From CAYMUL01 sp964393605 (GTDB taxonomy: Bacteria > Bacteroidota > Ignavibacteria > Ignavibacteriales > Ignavibacteriaceae), in assembly GCA_964393605.1 (NCBI GenBank), contig CAYMUL010000009.1:78319-142318 (forward strand): a stretch of DNA of 64,000 nt, written 5' to 3'. A model generated the notes under the pieces. It was not told the origin of the DNA and searched no databases. It worked only from the letters and a program-made list of their open reading frames with translations. Of the stretch, positions 27,046-36,539 are shown one piece after another. The number at the start of each line of letters is the position of its first letter. Position 1 is the first letter of the stretch. The position numbers were made by a program, and so were the translations under genes.

Positions 27046-29083
27046 GCTTCACCGCAGTTAATTCATTTCTTATAGCAAATTGTAATCCGAGCGTGAACCA
27101 GATAACTGTAATTATTTCATGATCTCCAAAATTAAATTCAGCAAGTCCTGAAACCATGAAGCCGACGAAAACTGCAAGTGCTGCAGAAGAAATAATTCTC
27201 AACTGCTCATTTGCACAACTCGCTCGATAGGTTTTGAAGTGATAAAATAAAATTGAAAACATCATGATCAAAAATATTGAACCTCCAATAAATCCTAAAG
27301 CGGCGAACATGTGAAAATAATTATTATGAAAATGACCAAATACTTCTTTCTCATAATACGGTTTGAATCGTGCATGAATTTCTTTCATATCAATATCACC
27401 GTACCCCGTGAAAGGCTTGTTTGACGCGGCTTTCCACGCCGCCTTCCATTGACTTATTCGTTGAATATTCGTGATATGATTCGGATCAAATATGCTCAGC
27501 AAACGGTTAGTTTTTACAAGAGATGTAACTATAAGTGAGTCAAACTCCAAAAGAGAATTAATCGGTTTGTTCAATCCGGTCAATGAATTTTTTTCCGAAA
27601 TTGTTAAATCGGGCTGGGCTTCAACAATCGAACCATCATTCGAAACTATGTTATAACCATTTTGACTTTTTAAAATGCCGACAACTTTTGTCAATTCTTT
27701 CTGTTCATAATTGATTTTCAATTTATTCGATGCAACTGATAGTTGATATAAACCTTTGTCCGTTGCGGCGAAAAGAGTTGAATCGTTTTTAATGAATAAA
27801 CATGAATTCATATTTATCTTTATACTATCGATCGATATCAATTCTGAATTTTCGAATTGCCACGATTTCATTCCATAATTTCTAATCGCCGTTATCAATT
27901 TACCGTCGCAAAAAAATAATGAAATGATATTCGGTTGCTTTTGAGTATCTAAAATATTTAAAGCGCGATCAAACACTGAAAGTCCGCTATCAGAATCCGC
28001 AATAATCAGAGCACTATCATTCGTAGCGAATGCGGCAGGAATGCCGGGAGAAAGGAATTCACGATTCGTGTTAGAACCTTTTGCGTTTTCTGCAAACAGA
28101 AAAAATCTTCCTTCAACTGAGCGTGCAACAAATACATCATCGTACCAATGATAGAAATTACTTATGATTGCCGGAAAATGCTGCACATATAATTTTTGGG
28201 TGGGCGAAAAAACGGAGACTGCCTCACTATTGTCTGCAACGTAAATCTTTCCATTGTGCATTGTTATCGAATTAATTTTTCCTTCAGTTTCAAATTGAAT
28301 TTTTTCAGTAAAAGTTTGACCATCGTTTTCGTAAATAAATAATTTAGATTCATTTGGCGAAATGATAATCACAGTGGTAACTGCAATAATCGCCAGAATA
28401 ATCAGCCACCACTTTTTGTTGAGAATAATTAAAACTACAAAACCGGCAAAAGCCCCAATCCATGCGGCTCTCGTGTAGCTTGCAAATAATGCGGCTACCG
28501 TCAAAAGAAAAAAAACACTTAAAAGAATAAAGTTTTTTATTGATATTTTTTTTGTGAACAAGAAAGCAAATAGAAAGATGGCGACAAAGCTGATCAATCC
28601 TCCTGCAGTCATCACGTATTGGAACGGCGAAGGTCCTTTGGATTCAATTTGATAAAGCTGTGCAACAAAATGTTCGTAAGCAAAAATTAAATATGCGGCG
28701 ATTGTTATCACTGCCGCTGAAAGATAAATCTTTGTTCCATTTTTTATTGAATTGTTATTTTGAAACACTGAAGCGGTTACATAAATAATCGGGAATAATA
28801 TTGCGCGTTTAAAGACATTCCGAAAAGCTTCTGATGAATTTTCTGAAAAGATTGCCGCAACAATTTCGGTAAGTAAGAATAATAAGAAAAATATTTCCAA
28901 ACCGGATTTCTTAAATGGATTCTTTTTTTCTTTTACAATTTTTATTAGAAAAAAAATTAGTGAACCGAAAAAACCGATTTGATTTACGAAGATCGAATTG
29001 TTCAGTGAAATCAAAAACAAAACGAAGAAAACTAAAATTGTTTTATCGATTAAAGATTTCGTTTCGATGAATTGTTTAATCAT
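27038..29083 (-). CDS. O-antigen ligase-like membrane protein with inserted beta-propeller-like domain
   Basis: 681-residue Wzy_C/WaaL-like protein. Roughly ten hydrophobic segments lie in residues 1-243 and two or three after 590. The family's functional residues are visible: an Arg in ASYTRAAWIG (residue 205) and the large-loop motifs QWKAAWKAASNKPFTGYG and GHFHNNYFHM (His585). Between about residues 244 and 538, inside what should be the periplasmic loop, lies a 290-residue soluble beta-rich insert. It has repeated patterns such as NGKIYVADN, DSALIIADSDSGLSVF, DSTLFAATDKGLYQL and SNDGSIVEA, reading like blades of a six- to seven-bladed propeller. The core is probably a glycan ligase or polymerase; the insert's function is unknown. 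It sits between GT2 and msbA. Confidence 0.82.
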   Translation of the reverse strand: MIKQFIETKSLIDKTILVFFVLFLISLNNSIFVNQIGFFGSLIFFLIKIVKEKKNPFKKSGLEIFFLLFLLTEIVAAIFSENSSEAFRNVFKRAILFPIIYVTASVFQNNNSIKNGTKIYLSAAVITIAAYLIFAYEHFVAQLYQIESKGPSPFQYVMTAGGLISFVAIFLFAFLFTKKISIKNFILLSVFFLLTVAALFASYTRAAWIGAFAGFVVLIILNKKWWLIILAIIAVTTVIIISPNESKLFIYENDGQTFTEKIQFETEGKINSITMHNGKIYVADNSEAVSVFSPTQKLYVQHFPAIISNFYHWYDDVFVARSVEGRFFLFAENAKGSNTNREFLSPGIPAAFATNDSALIIADSDSGLSVFDRALNILDTQKQPNIISLFFCDGKLITAIRNYGMKSWQFENSELISIDSIKINMNSCLFIKNDSTLFAATDKGLYQLSVASNKLKINYEQKELTKVVGILKSQNGYNIVSNDGSIVEAQPDLTISEKNSLTGLNKPINSLLEFDSLIVTSLVKTNRLLSIFDPNHITNIQRISQWKAAWKAASNKPFTGYGDIDMKEIHARFKPYYEKEVFGHFHNNYFHMFAALGFIGGSIFLIMMFSILFYHFKTYRASCANEQLRIISSAALAVFVGFMVSGLAEFNFGDHEIITVIWFTLGLQFAIRNELTAVKHE

Positions 29084-30933
29084 ACATCTCTGAACTGCAT
29101 GTTGTAAAGTTTTTGATAGAGTCCGTTCGTATCGGTAATTAGTTGAGCGTGAGTTCCCTGCTGAACAATTTTTCCTCTGTCGAGAACAATAATTCTATTT
29201 GCATTTCTAATAGTGCTCAATCTGTGTGCAATCACAAATGTAGTGCGGTTCACCATCAATCTTTCAATTGCTTCCTGCACAAGCAATTCCGATTCGTTAT
29301 CAAGCGCCGAAGTTGCTTCGTCAAAAATCATTATGTCGGGATTTTTTAGTAACGCGCGTGCGATCGATAAACGTTGCCGTTGCCCGCCGGAAAGTTTTAC
29401 TCCTCGTTCGCCGATAACAGTTTCGTATCCCTTATTCATCTCTTCAATAAACTTGTGAGCGTTTGCAAGTTTGGCGGCGTTCACAACTTCTTCACGCGAA
29501 ATATTTCCCAATCCATATGCAATGTTGTTGTGAATTGTTTCATTAAATAAAATAGTTTCTTGTGTTACAATTCCCATGAGTGCGCGAAGGTCTTCAATCA
29601 TCAGCGATTTGATATCAATTCCGTCGATCAATATTTTTCCTTCGAACGGATCGTAAAAACGGGGTATCAAATCAACGAGTGTGCTTTTGCCTCCGCCGCT
29701 GGGTCCGACAAACGCAATTATCTCTCCTTTTTTTACATCGATATTAATATCGCTTAAAATTATTTCATCGCTGTCATCAAATTTGAATGAAACATTTTCG
29801 AATTTTATAGAACTATCGAAAGCCTTTATTGAAGCGGCTTCCGGCAAATTTTTAATTTGCGGCTCGAGATCAATAATTTCAAACACTCGATCTCCCGCGG
29901 CAGACGATTCTTGAATTCTGTTGTTGACGCTGCTCAATTCTTTTATCGGAGGCATCATCTGAAAAATTGCAAAAAGAAAACCCATGAACTCACTTGCTTT
30001 AATCGCTCCATCAACGAGTACAAGTTTGCCGCCGTAATAAATTATTACTACACCAATAGCAACGCTAAGAAATTCTGTAATTGGAGAAGAGATATTTCTA
30101 ATTCGAGTAATCTTCAACATCAATTTGAAAAAGTTAAAAGTCTCTTTAGCGAATTTATTATTTTCAAATTTTTCCATACTGAAAGCTTTAACAATCTTCA
30201 CGCCGGAAATTGTTTCTTGAATGATGCTTGTAATATCCGCCATCTTTTCTTGAATGATCGCGCTTTGCTTTCGCAGCAAAAGTCCGATCCACGCAATTAT
30301 ACCAACAGAAAACGGAAGCACGACAAACGCCAATAAAGTCAACTGCCAGCTAATGCTAAGTGCAATTCCAAGGAAGACAATTATAGTTAACGGTTCGCGG
30401 ATAAGATTTAAAAATGCGGCGGAGATACTCGCTTGCACAACATTCACATCGTTGATGATTCTTGAAATTAAATTTCCAACTCTCTCCTGCTTGAAATAGC
30501 TCATCGGTAATTGATGAAGATGTTCGTACGCTTTGTTACGAATATCTTTCATCGTTCCCTGCTCAACATAAGTTAGAAAATATGCCTGAAGATATCCGAA
30601 TAAATTTTTTAAAAGGAATGCTGAGAGAATTAAAAAACAAATTCGAAGTAATGCATCGATCTTACTTCCTACCAAAACAAAACTCTTGAAAGATTCTTCC
30701 AAAGAATATTTTATTGATACAATCCAATCTGGAAGCAGTGTTAATGCGGGTGTAACGTCGCTTGTCGATTTCACGGCAGTAGATGATTCTTGAAACAATG
30801 TATCAAGAAGAGGAATTGAAAGATAAACGGAAAGTCCGTTTAGTAGCGCGTAAAGAATTGTACAGAAAATTGAAAACAGTAAATGTTTCCAATATGGTTT
30901 TGCAAAGGATAAAATTCTTAAATAAGTTTTCAT
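29080..30933 (-). CDS. msbA: MsbA-like lipid A/LPS ABC exporter
   Basis: Type IV ABC half-transporter with a fused N-terminal membrane domain and C-terminal ATPase, 617 residues from the ATG at 30933. Six hydrophobic helices span about residues 15-330. The nucleotide-binding domain has Walker A GPSGGGKST near 410-418, the Q-loop VTQET, signature LSGGQRQRL near 514-522, Walker B IMIFDEATSALD and the H-loop IAHRLSTI. Homologues flip lipid A-core across the inner membrane, and this gene stands among LPS genes, so the msbA assignment is likely though a general lipid or drug exporter is possible. The start overlaps the upstream stop as TGATG, and the 3' end overlaps the ligase-like gene. Confidence 0.85.
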   Translation of the reverse strand: MKTYLRILSFAKPYWKHLLFSIFCTILYALLNGLSVYLSIPLLDTLFQESSTAVKSTSDVTPALTLLPDWIVSIKYSLEESFKSFVLVGSKIDALLRICFLILSAFLLKNLFGYLQAYFLTYVEQGTMKDIRNKAYEHLHQLPMSYFKQERVGNLISRIINDVNVVQASISAAFLNLIREPLTIIVFLGIALSISWQLTLLAFVVLPFSVGIIAWIGLLLRKQSAIIQEKMADITSIIQETISGVKIVKAFSMEKFENNKFAKETFNFFKLMLKITRIRNISSPITEFLSVAIGVVIIYYGGKLVLVDGAIKASEFMGFLFAIFQMMPPIKELSSVNNRIQESSAAGDRVFEIIDLEPQIKNLPEAASIKAFDSSIKFENVSFKFDDSDEIILSDINIDVKKGEIIAFVGPSGGGKSTLVDLIPRFYDPFEGKILIDGIDIKSLMIEDLRALMGIVTQETILFNETIHNNIAYGLGNISREEVVNAAKLANAHKFIEEMNKGYETVIGERGVKLSGGQRQRLSIARALLKNPDIMIFDEATSALDNESELLVQEAIERLMVNRTTFVIAHRLSTIRNANRIIVLDRGKIVQQGTHAQLITDTNGLYQKLYNMQFRDV

Positions 30934-31952
30934 CAAGCGTCGTAGTCAGGAACTTCAGGAAAATATTTTATGCCGCATCCGTTTTTTGTTGTGATACTCT
31001 TTTCGGTTCGTTCATTTAAATCGTAAATGATTATCACGGCTTTGTTGGCAAAATTTTTGTCGAAGATTAAAAGATTACCGAGCAGAAGAAAATTCCGAAA
31101 GCCGCTTCCCAAATTTTTCATTATCATTTTGTTTTCCTCACAATCATAGACATACAACTCTGAAGTGTTGGGTTCTGCATCATACAAAGTTTCGTTTGAA
31201 GGAGAAACATCAAGCGTAGAAAAAATTAAGTAGCGATCGTTATTGCTCCATGCAATATCGGACAACGGTTTAGCAAGCGAAAATATTTCTTCCCACCTTT
31301 CACCGTTTTTTCTTACGCGAGCAATTTTCTCTTCATTAACTTCGAAGAAATATTTTTCATTCGGAGAACTTAAAATAAATCCTTGTTTAGGTAATGGCGG
31401 ATAACCGTCTGTCAGCAAATCAAAAATCTTTTTAGTTTGAGCGACTTCCTTTCCGTTTGCCGAAAAAAGCGTTTTCGTTTGAATGATATAATTAGCGACC
31501 GTCGAATCGATACTATTTAAAGTAATTTCGAAAAGTTGATCGTTATTCCAAACCGTAACAAGTTGAACGCCATGTTTTAAATTTTTTATTTTTGTAATTG
31601 TGTTGGTTTCGTAATCGTAATGATAGACTTTGATAAATCTTATAAACGGAAACACGCCTCTCTTTCCATAAGTCGTTGCCGTAATAAAAAAAGCATTTTT
31701 TTTGTTCGGAGAATAAGAAAGATTTACAACAGATTCCCGTTCGCTAAACCAAAATAATTTTGCAGTGTCTTTTTCAAAATCATATTTGTAAAGAGAATTT
31801 TTCTTTCCGCTATTCGCAACAAAAAGAAAATGCTTCAAATCATTAGTCAGTTTCAATTCTTCTTCAACCGGAACGATTACTTTCTCCGCTTGTTTTCCGC
31901 ACGCGAAAGAGATCAGAATTAATGTAAAAATCAGATATTTAATTTGCTTCAT
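30933..31952 (-). CDS. Predicted lipoprotein with propeller-like repeats
   Basis: 339-residue lipoprotein: MKQIKYLIFTLILISFACGK has a basic start, a hydrophobic core and the lipid Cys at residue 18. The mature part is beta-rich with WD/TolB-like repeating units (HFLFVANSGKKNSLYKYD, NLSYSPNKKNAFFIT, DIAWSNNDRYLIFST, SELYVYD), suggesting a beta-propeller. No catalytic motif was recognised. It is immediately upstream of msbA (stop/start overlap TGATG), so a function at the envelope connected with LPS export or polysaccharide is possible, but this is inference from position only. Confidence 0.7.
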   Translation of the reverse strand: MKQIKYLIFTLILISFACGKQAEKVIVPVEEELKLTNDLKHFLFVANSGKKNSLYKYDFEKDTAKLFWFSERESVVNLSYSPNKKNAFFITATTYGKRGVFPFIRFIKVYHYDYETNTITKIKNLKHGVQLVTVWNNDQLFEITLNSIDSTVANYIIQTKTLFSANGKEVAQTKKIFDLLTDGYPPLPKQGFILSSPNEKYFFEVNEEKIARVRKNGERWEEIFSLAKPLSDIAWSNNDRYLIFSTLDVSPSNETLYDAEPNTSELYVYDCEENKMIMKNLGSGFRNFLLLGNLLIFDKNFANKAVIIIYDLNERTEKSITTKNGCGIKYFPEVPDYDA

Positions 31953-31954
31953 AT

Positions 31955-32599
31955 TTAAAAGTTAAACATCAAAAAGAATTGTTGCACTACTAAATTTACT
32001 AATCCAAAAAAGAATTGCCATAACGGACTGAAAACAAAAAACATCAACAGAAGTGAGCCGAGAAGCCCGTTGTTCATAAAACTTTGCAGTGCAGGAATCG
32101 GAAATAAATTTGCAAATATTTTTGAACCGTCGAGCGGTGGAATTGGAAGTAAATTGAAAAGGCAAAGAAAAATATTCAAGTAAATCGAATACTTTATAAT
32201 TGCGAAAAACTGTTCGGATAATCCCAAACTTCCAATTGATGCAGTTGCTACTCCTACAATAAAGGCGATCGCCAGATTTGACAACGGTCCCGCAGATGTT
32301 ACGATTATGTCATCTCTTCGTTTGTTTCGAAAATTATTTCTGTTGATCGGTACCGGTTTCGCCCAGCCAATTAAAAGCAAACCGGAAGCGAAAGATGCAA
32401 GCGGCATAATTACCGAACCTAATAAATCAATGTGTTTAAAAGGATTGAGTGTTGCTCTTCCTAATTTCTTTGCGGTATTATCTCCAAGTTTTGAAGCCGA
32501 AAACGCATGAGCAAATTCATGCACCGAAAGCGACAAAAAAAATATCGGTAGAAAAATTAGAAAGTTTAAAAGTTTATCGCTGATTTGAATGTCGGGCAA
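31955..32599 (-). CDS. Site-2 protease family membrane metalloprotease (M50B)
   Basis: Intramembrane zinc metalloprotease-like protein, 214 residues. The TTG at 32599, one base after the xerD stop, gives MPDIQISDKLLNFLIF as in short M50 proteins; the frame remains open upstream but runs inside xerD. The zinc motif HEFAH is at residues 27-31, inside the first hydrophobic segment, and NLLPIPPLDGSKI near residue 160 supplies the third zinc ligand. Four to six transmembrane segments are visible. Short members like this lack PDZ domains, and their substrates are usually unknown. Confidence 0.87.
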   Translation of the reverse strand: MPDIQISDKLLNFLIFLPIFFLSLSVHEFAHAFSASKLGDNTAKKLGRATLNPFKHIDLLGSVIMPLASFASGLLLIGWAKPVPINRNNFRNKRRDDIIVTSAGPLSNLAIAFIVGVATASIGSLGLSEQFFAIIKYSIYLNIFLCLFNLLPIPPLDGSKIFANLFPIPALQSFMNNGLLGSLLLMFFVFSPLWQFFFGLVNLVVQQFFLMFNF

Positions 32600-32600
32600 A

Positions 32601-33512
32601 TTAACCTCTCGGATGATACATTTTGTGTTCCTGTTTAATGAAGTCGCGATCGATATGCGTATAAATTTGCGTTGTTGAAATGTCCGAATGCCCGAGCATC
32701 TCCTGCACAGCGCGAAGGTCGGCACCCCCTTCCAACAAATGCGTTGCAAATGTATGCCGGAAAGTATGCGGGTGAACTTCTTTATTTATTTTTGCTTCTT
32801 TAACATAGTATTTAATAATTTTCCAAATGCCCATGCGCGAAAGTTTTGTTCCTCTTGAATTTAGGAAAAGAAAATTTTGGCTCTTCCCTTTTTTCTCAAG
32901 CATGGTGCGGCTTTCGAGAATATATTTTTTGATGAATGCAATCGCGCTCTGTCCGATTGGGATAAATCTTTCTTTATCTCCTTTTCCGATTACGCGAATA
33001 ACTTCATCTTCAAAAAATAGATTGGAAAGTTTTAAGTTGATTAATTCCGAAACTCTCAACCCACATGCATACATAGTTTCGAGTAAAGCACGATCGCGAA
33101 TGTCCAATTTATCTTCGCTTTTTATTGCGGCGAAGAGTGAATCAATTTCTTGAATCGTTAAAACATCCGGCAATGCGCGTTTCAATTTTGGAGCGGAAAA
33201 TTTTTCCATCGGATTTGATTTAACATAACCGGATTGAAACAGATAATTGTAAAATCCTCTTAACGAAGAAAAATATCTCGCTGTAGTTGAAGAAGCAACT
33301 TTTAAATCGCTTAGCAAAGAAAAAAATTGACTAATTAATTTTGAATCAACGCTATTCCAATCGCTTAGATTTTTATGGAAAAGAAAATCAGAAAAATTTT
33401 TCAAATCGGTTGAATAAGATTTGATTGAATTGTCGGCGAGGTTTCGTTCAAGTTTAAGAATACTCAAATATTCTTTAATGAAAGGAAGAAGGTTATTCTC
33501 TTCCGTTTTCAT
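32601..33512 (-). CDS. xerD: Tyrosine recombinase XerD
   Basis: Site-specific recombinase for chromosome dimer resolution. The N-terminal SAM-like DNA-binding domain covers about residues 8-95 and the catalytic domain 110-295. Catalytic residues are Arg153 (ACGLRVSEL), Lys177 (GKGDKER), His249 and Arg252 (HTFRHTFATHLL), His275 (MLGHSDISTTQ) and the nucleophile Tyr284 (IYTH). 303 residues is normal and no integrase-like arm is present, so this is a housekeeping Xer and not a phage integrase. The start overlaps the HD-hydrolase gene by 20 nt. Whether XerC exists separately cannot be seen here. Confidence 0.93.
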   Translation of the reverse strand: MKTEENNLLPFIKEYLSILKLERNLADNSIKSYSTDLKNFSDFLFHKNLSDWNSVDSKLISQFFSLLSDLKVASSTTARYFSSLRGFYNYLFQSGYVKSNPMEKFSAPKLKRALPDVLTIQEIDSLFAAIKSEDKLDIRDRALLETMYACGLRVSELINLKLSNLFFEDEVIRVIGKGDKERFIPIGQSAIAFIKKYILESRTMLEKKGKSQNFLFLNSRGTKLSRMGIWKIIKYYVKEAKINKEVHPHTFRHTFATHLLEGGADLRAVQEMLGHSDISTTQIYTHIDRDFIKQEHKMYHPRG

Positions 33513-35688
33513 TTCCCCTTTCCATCTCTTCTTGTTTAGGATATCTGATTCTACGATGATGCTGACTTAAAAGAATTTTAATAAATGCTTTTTTTATTTG
33601 TGTCAAATCGCTGAAAGTTAGAGGCGCATCATCAAGTTGATTATCTTCGATCCTCGCATTTATCAAGCTCGTAACGAGGTTTTCAATTTTTTCAACATCG
33701 GGTTCGGTTATCGAACGCACAGCCGATTCACATGAATCAGCGAGCATAACGATTGCCGTTTCTTTCGTATTTGGTTTCGGTCCATTATAGCGAAATAAAT
33801 TTCGATCTACATTTTCTTTTCCGCGAAGTTGTACGGCTTTTTCATAAAAAAATGTTATTGTAGAAGTTCCGTGGTGCATTGGAATGAAGTCGATAATTTC
33901 TTTCGGTAACCCGTTTGATTTAGCAAGTTCAATTCCACCGTTGATATGATTCAATAAAATATCAACACTCTCTTCGGGAGAAAGTTCATCATGAAGATTA
34001 TTATTATCCATCTGATTTTCAACAAAGTATTGCGGATCAATAGTTTTTCCAATGTCGTGATAGTACGCTCCGACCCGCGCAAGTAGTGTATTCGCGCCAA
34101 TCGCTTCAGATGCCGACTCTGCAAGCATTCCCATCGTTAATGAATGGCTGAATGAACCGGGTGCTTTCCGTGCAAGTTCGCGCAGTAATGGTCTCTCGAA
34201 ATTCGATAACTCGAGCAGAGTTAAATCTGTTGTGATGTTGAAAATTCTTTCGAAAAAAATTAGAAGCCCGTAAGTAAGCACGGGAGAGATAAGCGCATTA
34301 GTTGCCGCAAATGCAGATTGAACGAGAATGCTTTGCCAGTTCGCAAATCTCTCCAACCCGAATGCAGAAATTGTAACAACATAACCGATGAGTATGTAAA
34401 GAAAACTTCGAAAGATTTGTGTTCTGTTTTTAATATCGCGAACAGTATAAACAGAAAGCGCACCGGCGACAATATTCATCACAACAAAAGCGTAATCATT
34501 CCCGCGAAGCGCACCAACAATAAGCGATGTAATTACAGTTGTGTAAAACCCTATGCGCGAATCGAAGATGATTGTAATCAACATTGACACAGTCGGAATG
34601 AATATTAACATTTGAACTGCATCAATCACTTGCACTTGATTCAGCATAAACGCAACAAAGCAAATCCAAACGAACAAGATTGAAAATACCAGGAGCTTTG
34701 TGTTATCATAAAATATTTTTTTCCTGAAAAGATAAATGTAAATGCTGATAAGCGTAATCAGAGAAGCAATGTGCAAAATATTACCAAAGATTTGCATCAG
34801 AATTCCCGTACTGCCGATGCTTTCTCCTTTTGCTGTTTTGTAAGAATCTATCTTTAATTTTATTTCTCTTGTTATGCGATCATGCTTGGCAACAATTCTT
34901 TCGTTTTCATTTACAAGTCCTGAATTTCGGGAAACTTTATTCTGCGCATTCGTAATTTCTTCTTCAGTATCGATAGAACTATAGATAAGATTCGGACGGA
35001 TTATGTTCATCCCGAATTGAGTGAAAAACATTTTTTCACTTTCGGAATAATTTTTTTTCTCAAAAGTTTTCACAAATTCGGCGTGCGCACGGTTTAATTC
35101 TATGAAAGTAAATTTGCTTTTAATTTGATCAATCGAAGGATAGCGAATAGCGATGCTGTCTTTCGTGATTTGCTCATAATTAAGATCGAGAATATTATTC
35201 CTCGTAAAAATTTTTACTTCCGATTCCGCAATGCGAAATGCTTCATCAAATTTTTTTACTCTACTCAAAGAAAACTGATTATCCCGAAGTCGCAGTCCTT
35301 TCAAATATGAAAAAGTTTCTCTTGAAAAATATTGTGGAAGAGTGGGAGAATAATCAATATTTACAATACTGCTATCCACTTTTGAAGTAATATAAGATTT
35401 AAGATTTTTTATCGAATCGGTTAAAGAATTCGCAAAATCTTTTTTGGGAATGAAAACAGGATAAACACCTGCTTTTGCCTGCTCAAGTTCTGTGCGATAA
35501 ACATCGGGAGGTTTTAAAATCGGAAAACTCATCGACGCTATGAGATCTTCTTGAATCCAGATTGAGCCGACAGACACTTCCGATTCGAGCGATTCGCCGC
35601 GGGGCATCATTGTAACAATTAACCCGACGGTCAAAACGTAAAGTATAATTTTGAGTTTTCTGCTTTCTTTAATTCGCTCGAGAAACAT
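33493..35688 (-). CDS. PgpH-like 7TM-HD c-di-AMP phosphodiesterase
   Basis: 731-residue membrane protein with the arrangement of PgpH/YqfF: an N-terminal membrane helix, an extracytoplasmic 7TMR-HDED-type domain (about 45-285), seven transmembrane helices (about 295-480) and a cytoplasmic HD domain. The HD metal residues include His515 (GSFSHSL), His544-Asp545 (YYHDIGK) and the PMHHGT pair. In Gram-positive bacteria this family hydrolyses cyclic di-AMP, controlling osmolyte and potassium uptake and envelope homeostasis; the same substrate is inferred here. No diadenylate cyclase gene lies in the window. Confidence 0.88.
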   Translation of the reverse strand: MFLERIKESRKLKIILYVLTVGLIVTMMPRGESLESEVSVGSIWIQEDLIASMSFPILKPPDVYRTELEQAKAGVYPVFIPKKDFANSLTDSIKNLKSYITSKVDSSIVNIDYSPTLPQYFSRETFSYLKGLRLRDNQFSLSRVKKFDEAFRIAESEVKIFTRNNILDLNYEQITKDSIAIRYPSIDQIKSKFTFIELNRAHAEFVKTFEKKNYSESEKMFFTQFGMNIIRPNLIYSSIDTEEEITNAQNKVSRNSGLVNENERIVAKHDRITREIKLKIDSYKTAKGESIGSTGILMQIFGNILHIASLITLISIYIYLFRKKIFYDNTKLLVFSILFVWICFVAFMLNQVQVIDAVQMLIFIPTVSMLITIIFDSRIGFYTTVITSLIVGALRGNDYAFVVMNIVAGALSVYTVRDIKNRTQIFRSFLYILIGYVVTISAFGLERFANWQSILVQSAFAATNALISPVLTYGLLIFFERIFNITTDLTLLELSNFERPLLRELARKAPGSFSHSLTMGMLAESASEAIGANTLLARVGAYYHDIGKTIDPQYFVENQMDNNNLHDELSPEESVDILLNHINGGIELAKSNGLPKEIIDFIPMHHGTSTITFFYEKAVQLRGKENVDRNLFRYNGPKPNTKETAIVMLADSCESAVRSITEPDVEKIENLVTSLINARIEDNQLDDAPLTFSDLTQIKKAFIKILLSQHHRRIRYPKQEEMERGNENGRE

Positions 35689-35689
35689 T

Positions 35690-36535
35690 TTATTTTTTTG
35701 CTTTTAAAACCGATTCAAGAAATTCGGCGGCACAATCTTCGTTGTTTGTTTTCGTAAGTACATGATCTGCTAAATAACGTAATTCGGGAACGGCGTTGCC
35801 GGTGGCAATTTTTAATGCTTTTGTTTCGAAGAGTGCTTTATCGTTGTACCAATCACCCATCACGGCAGTGTCGTACATGCCGATGCGTAAATGGCTGGTC
35901 AATTTTTTCAATCCGGTTCCTTTGGTCGAACCATTTTTTCTGACTTCGAGAAAATAAATTCCTTCGTTCATATGAGATTTCGAATAGGTTGTAGTTAAAC
36001 CGAATGCGTGCGGAAAGGAAAGATATTTCTCTGCTAACTTAATATTATTTTTATAGTCGCTTATCAAAACAATTTCGAGCGTGTTGTCAATTACTTTGGC
36101 ATAGCTATTTATCTCTTCAAACTTTGCGCCGAATTTATCGATGAGATCAGGAATGACATCGTTGTGTTCAGTAAAAAAAATTGCATTTGCGTGGCACAAT
36201 GCAATCTTGAGCATATATTGTTCGGCAAGGCGAATTGCCTTTTGTACATGTTTTACGGGGACGAAAGATTGGAAAAATATTTTATCGGCATCGATGCTTT
36301 TTAGTAATGCGCCATCCAATGAAATCAAGGGTGCGGTTAAGTTTAATTCATGTGCATAATCTACAAGTGCAGAATGCAATCTTCCGCTTGCGAAAGAAAA
36401 AATCACGTTTTGTTTTTTCAATTCAGAAATTAATTTTTTCGTTTCGTTTCCGATTTCCCCCTGATCATTAAGGAGAGTTCCGTCCAAATCAAAAACAATC
36501 AGTTTAATATTTTTTAGTCTTTTATCATCTAACAA
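35690..36535 (-). CDS. Cof-type HAD-IIB phosphatase
   Basis: Haloacid dehalogenase-like phosphatase of subclass IIB, 281 residues. TTG at 36535, 4 nt after the symporter stop, gives MLDDKRLKNIKLIVFDLDGTLL with the catalytic Asp pair in DLDGT. Motif II is FSFASGRLH, motif III is the GTGLKKL lysine, and motif IV is AVMGDWYNDKALF. The alpha/beta cap (about residues 95-200) is the Cof type, which in relatives acts on sugar phosphates or pyridoxal phosphate; the substrate here is not known. Confidence 0.87.
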   Translation of the reverse strand: MLDDKRLKNIKLIVFDLDGTLLNDQGEIGNETKKLISELKKQNVIFSFASGRLHSALVDYAHELNLTAPLISLDGALLKSIDADKIFFQSFVPVKHVQKAIRLAEQYMLKIALCHANAIFFTEHNDVIPDLIDKFGAKFEEINSYAKVIDNTLEIVLISDYKNNIKLAEKYLSFPHAFGLTTTYSKSHMNEGIYFLEVRKNGSTKGTGLKKLTSHLRIGMYDTAVMGDWYNDKALFETKALKIATGNAVPELRYLADHVLTKTNNEDCAAEFLESVLKAKK

Positions 36536-36539
36536 GTAG

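Noticed and set aside
32600..32749. 50 extra N-terminal codons for the site-2 protease
   Set aside because: They overlap the catalytic end of xerD in another frame and carry no membrane or protease feature; the TTG right after the xerD stop fits better.
32601..33512. Tyrosine recombinase as a mobile-element or integron integrase
   Set aside because: Length and domain order match housekeeping XerD, flanking genes are conserved single-copy genes, and it is 27 kb from the attC-like site.
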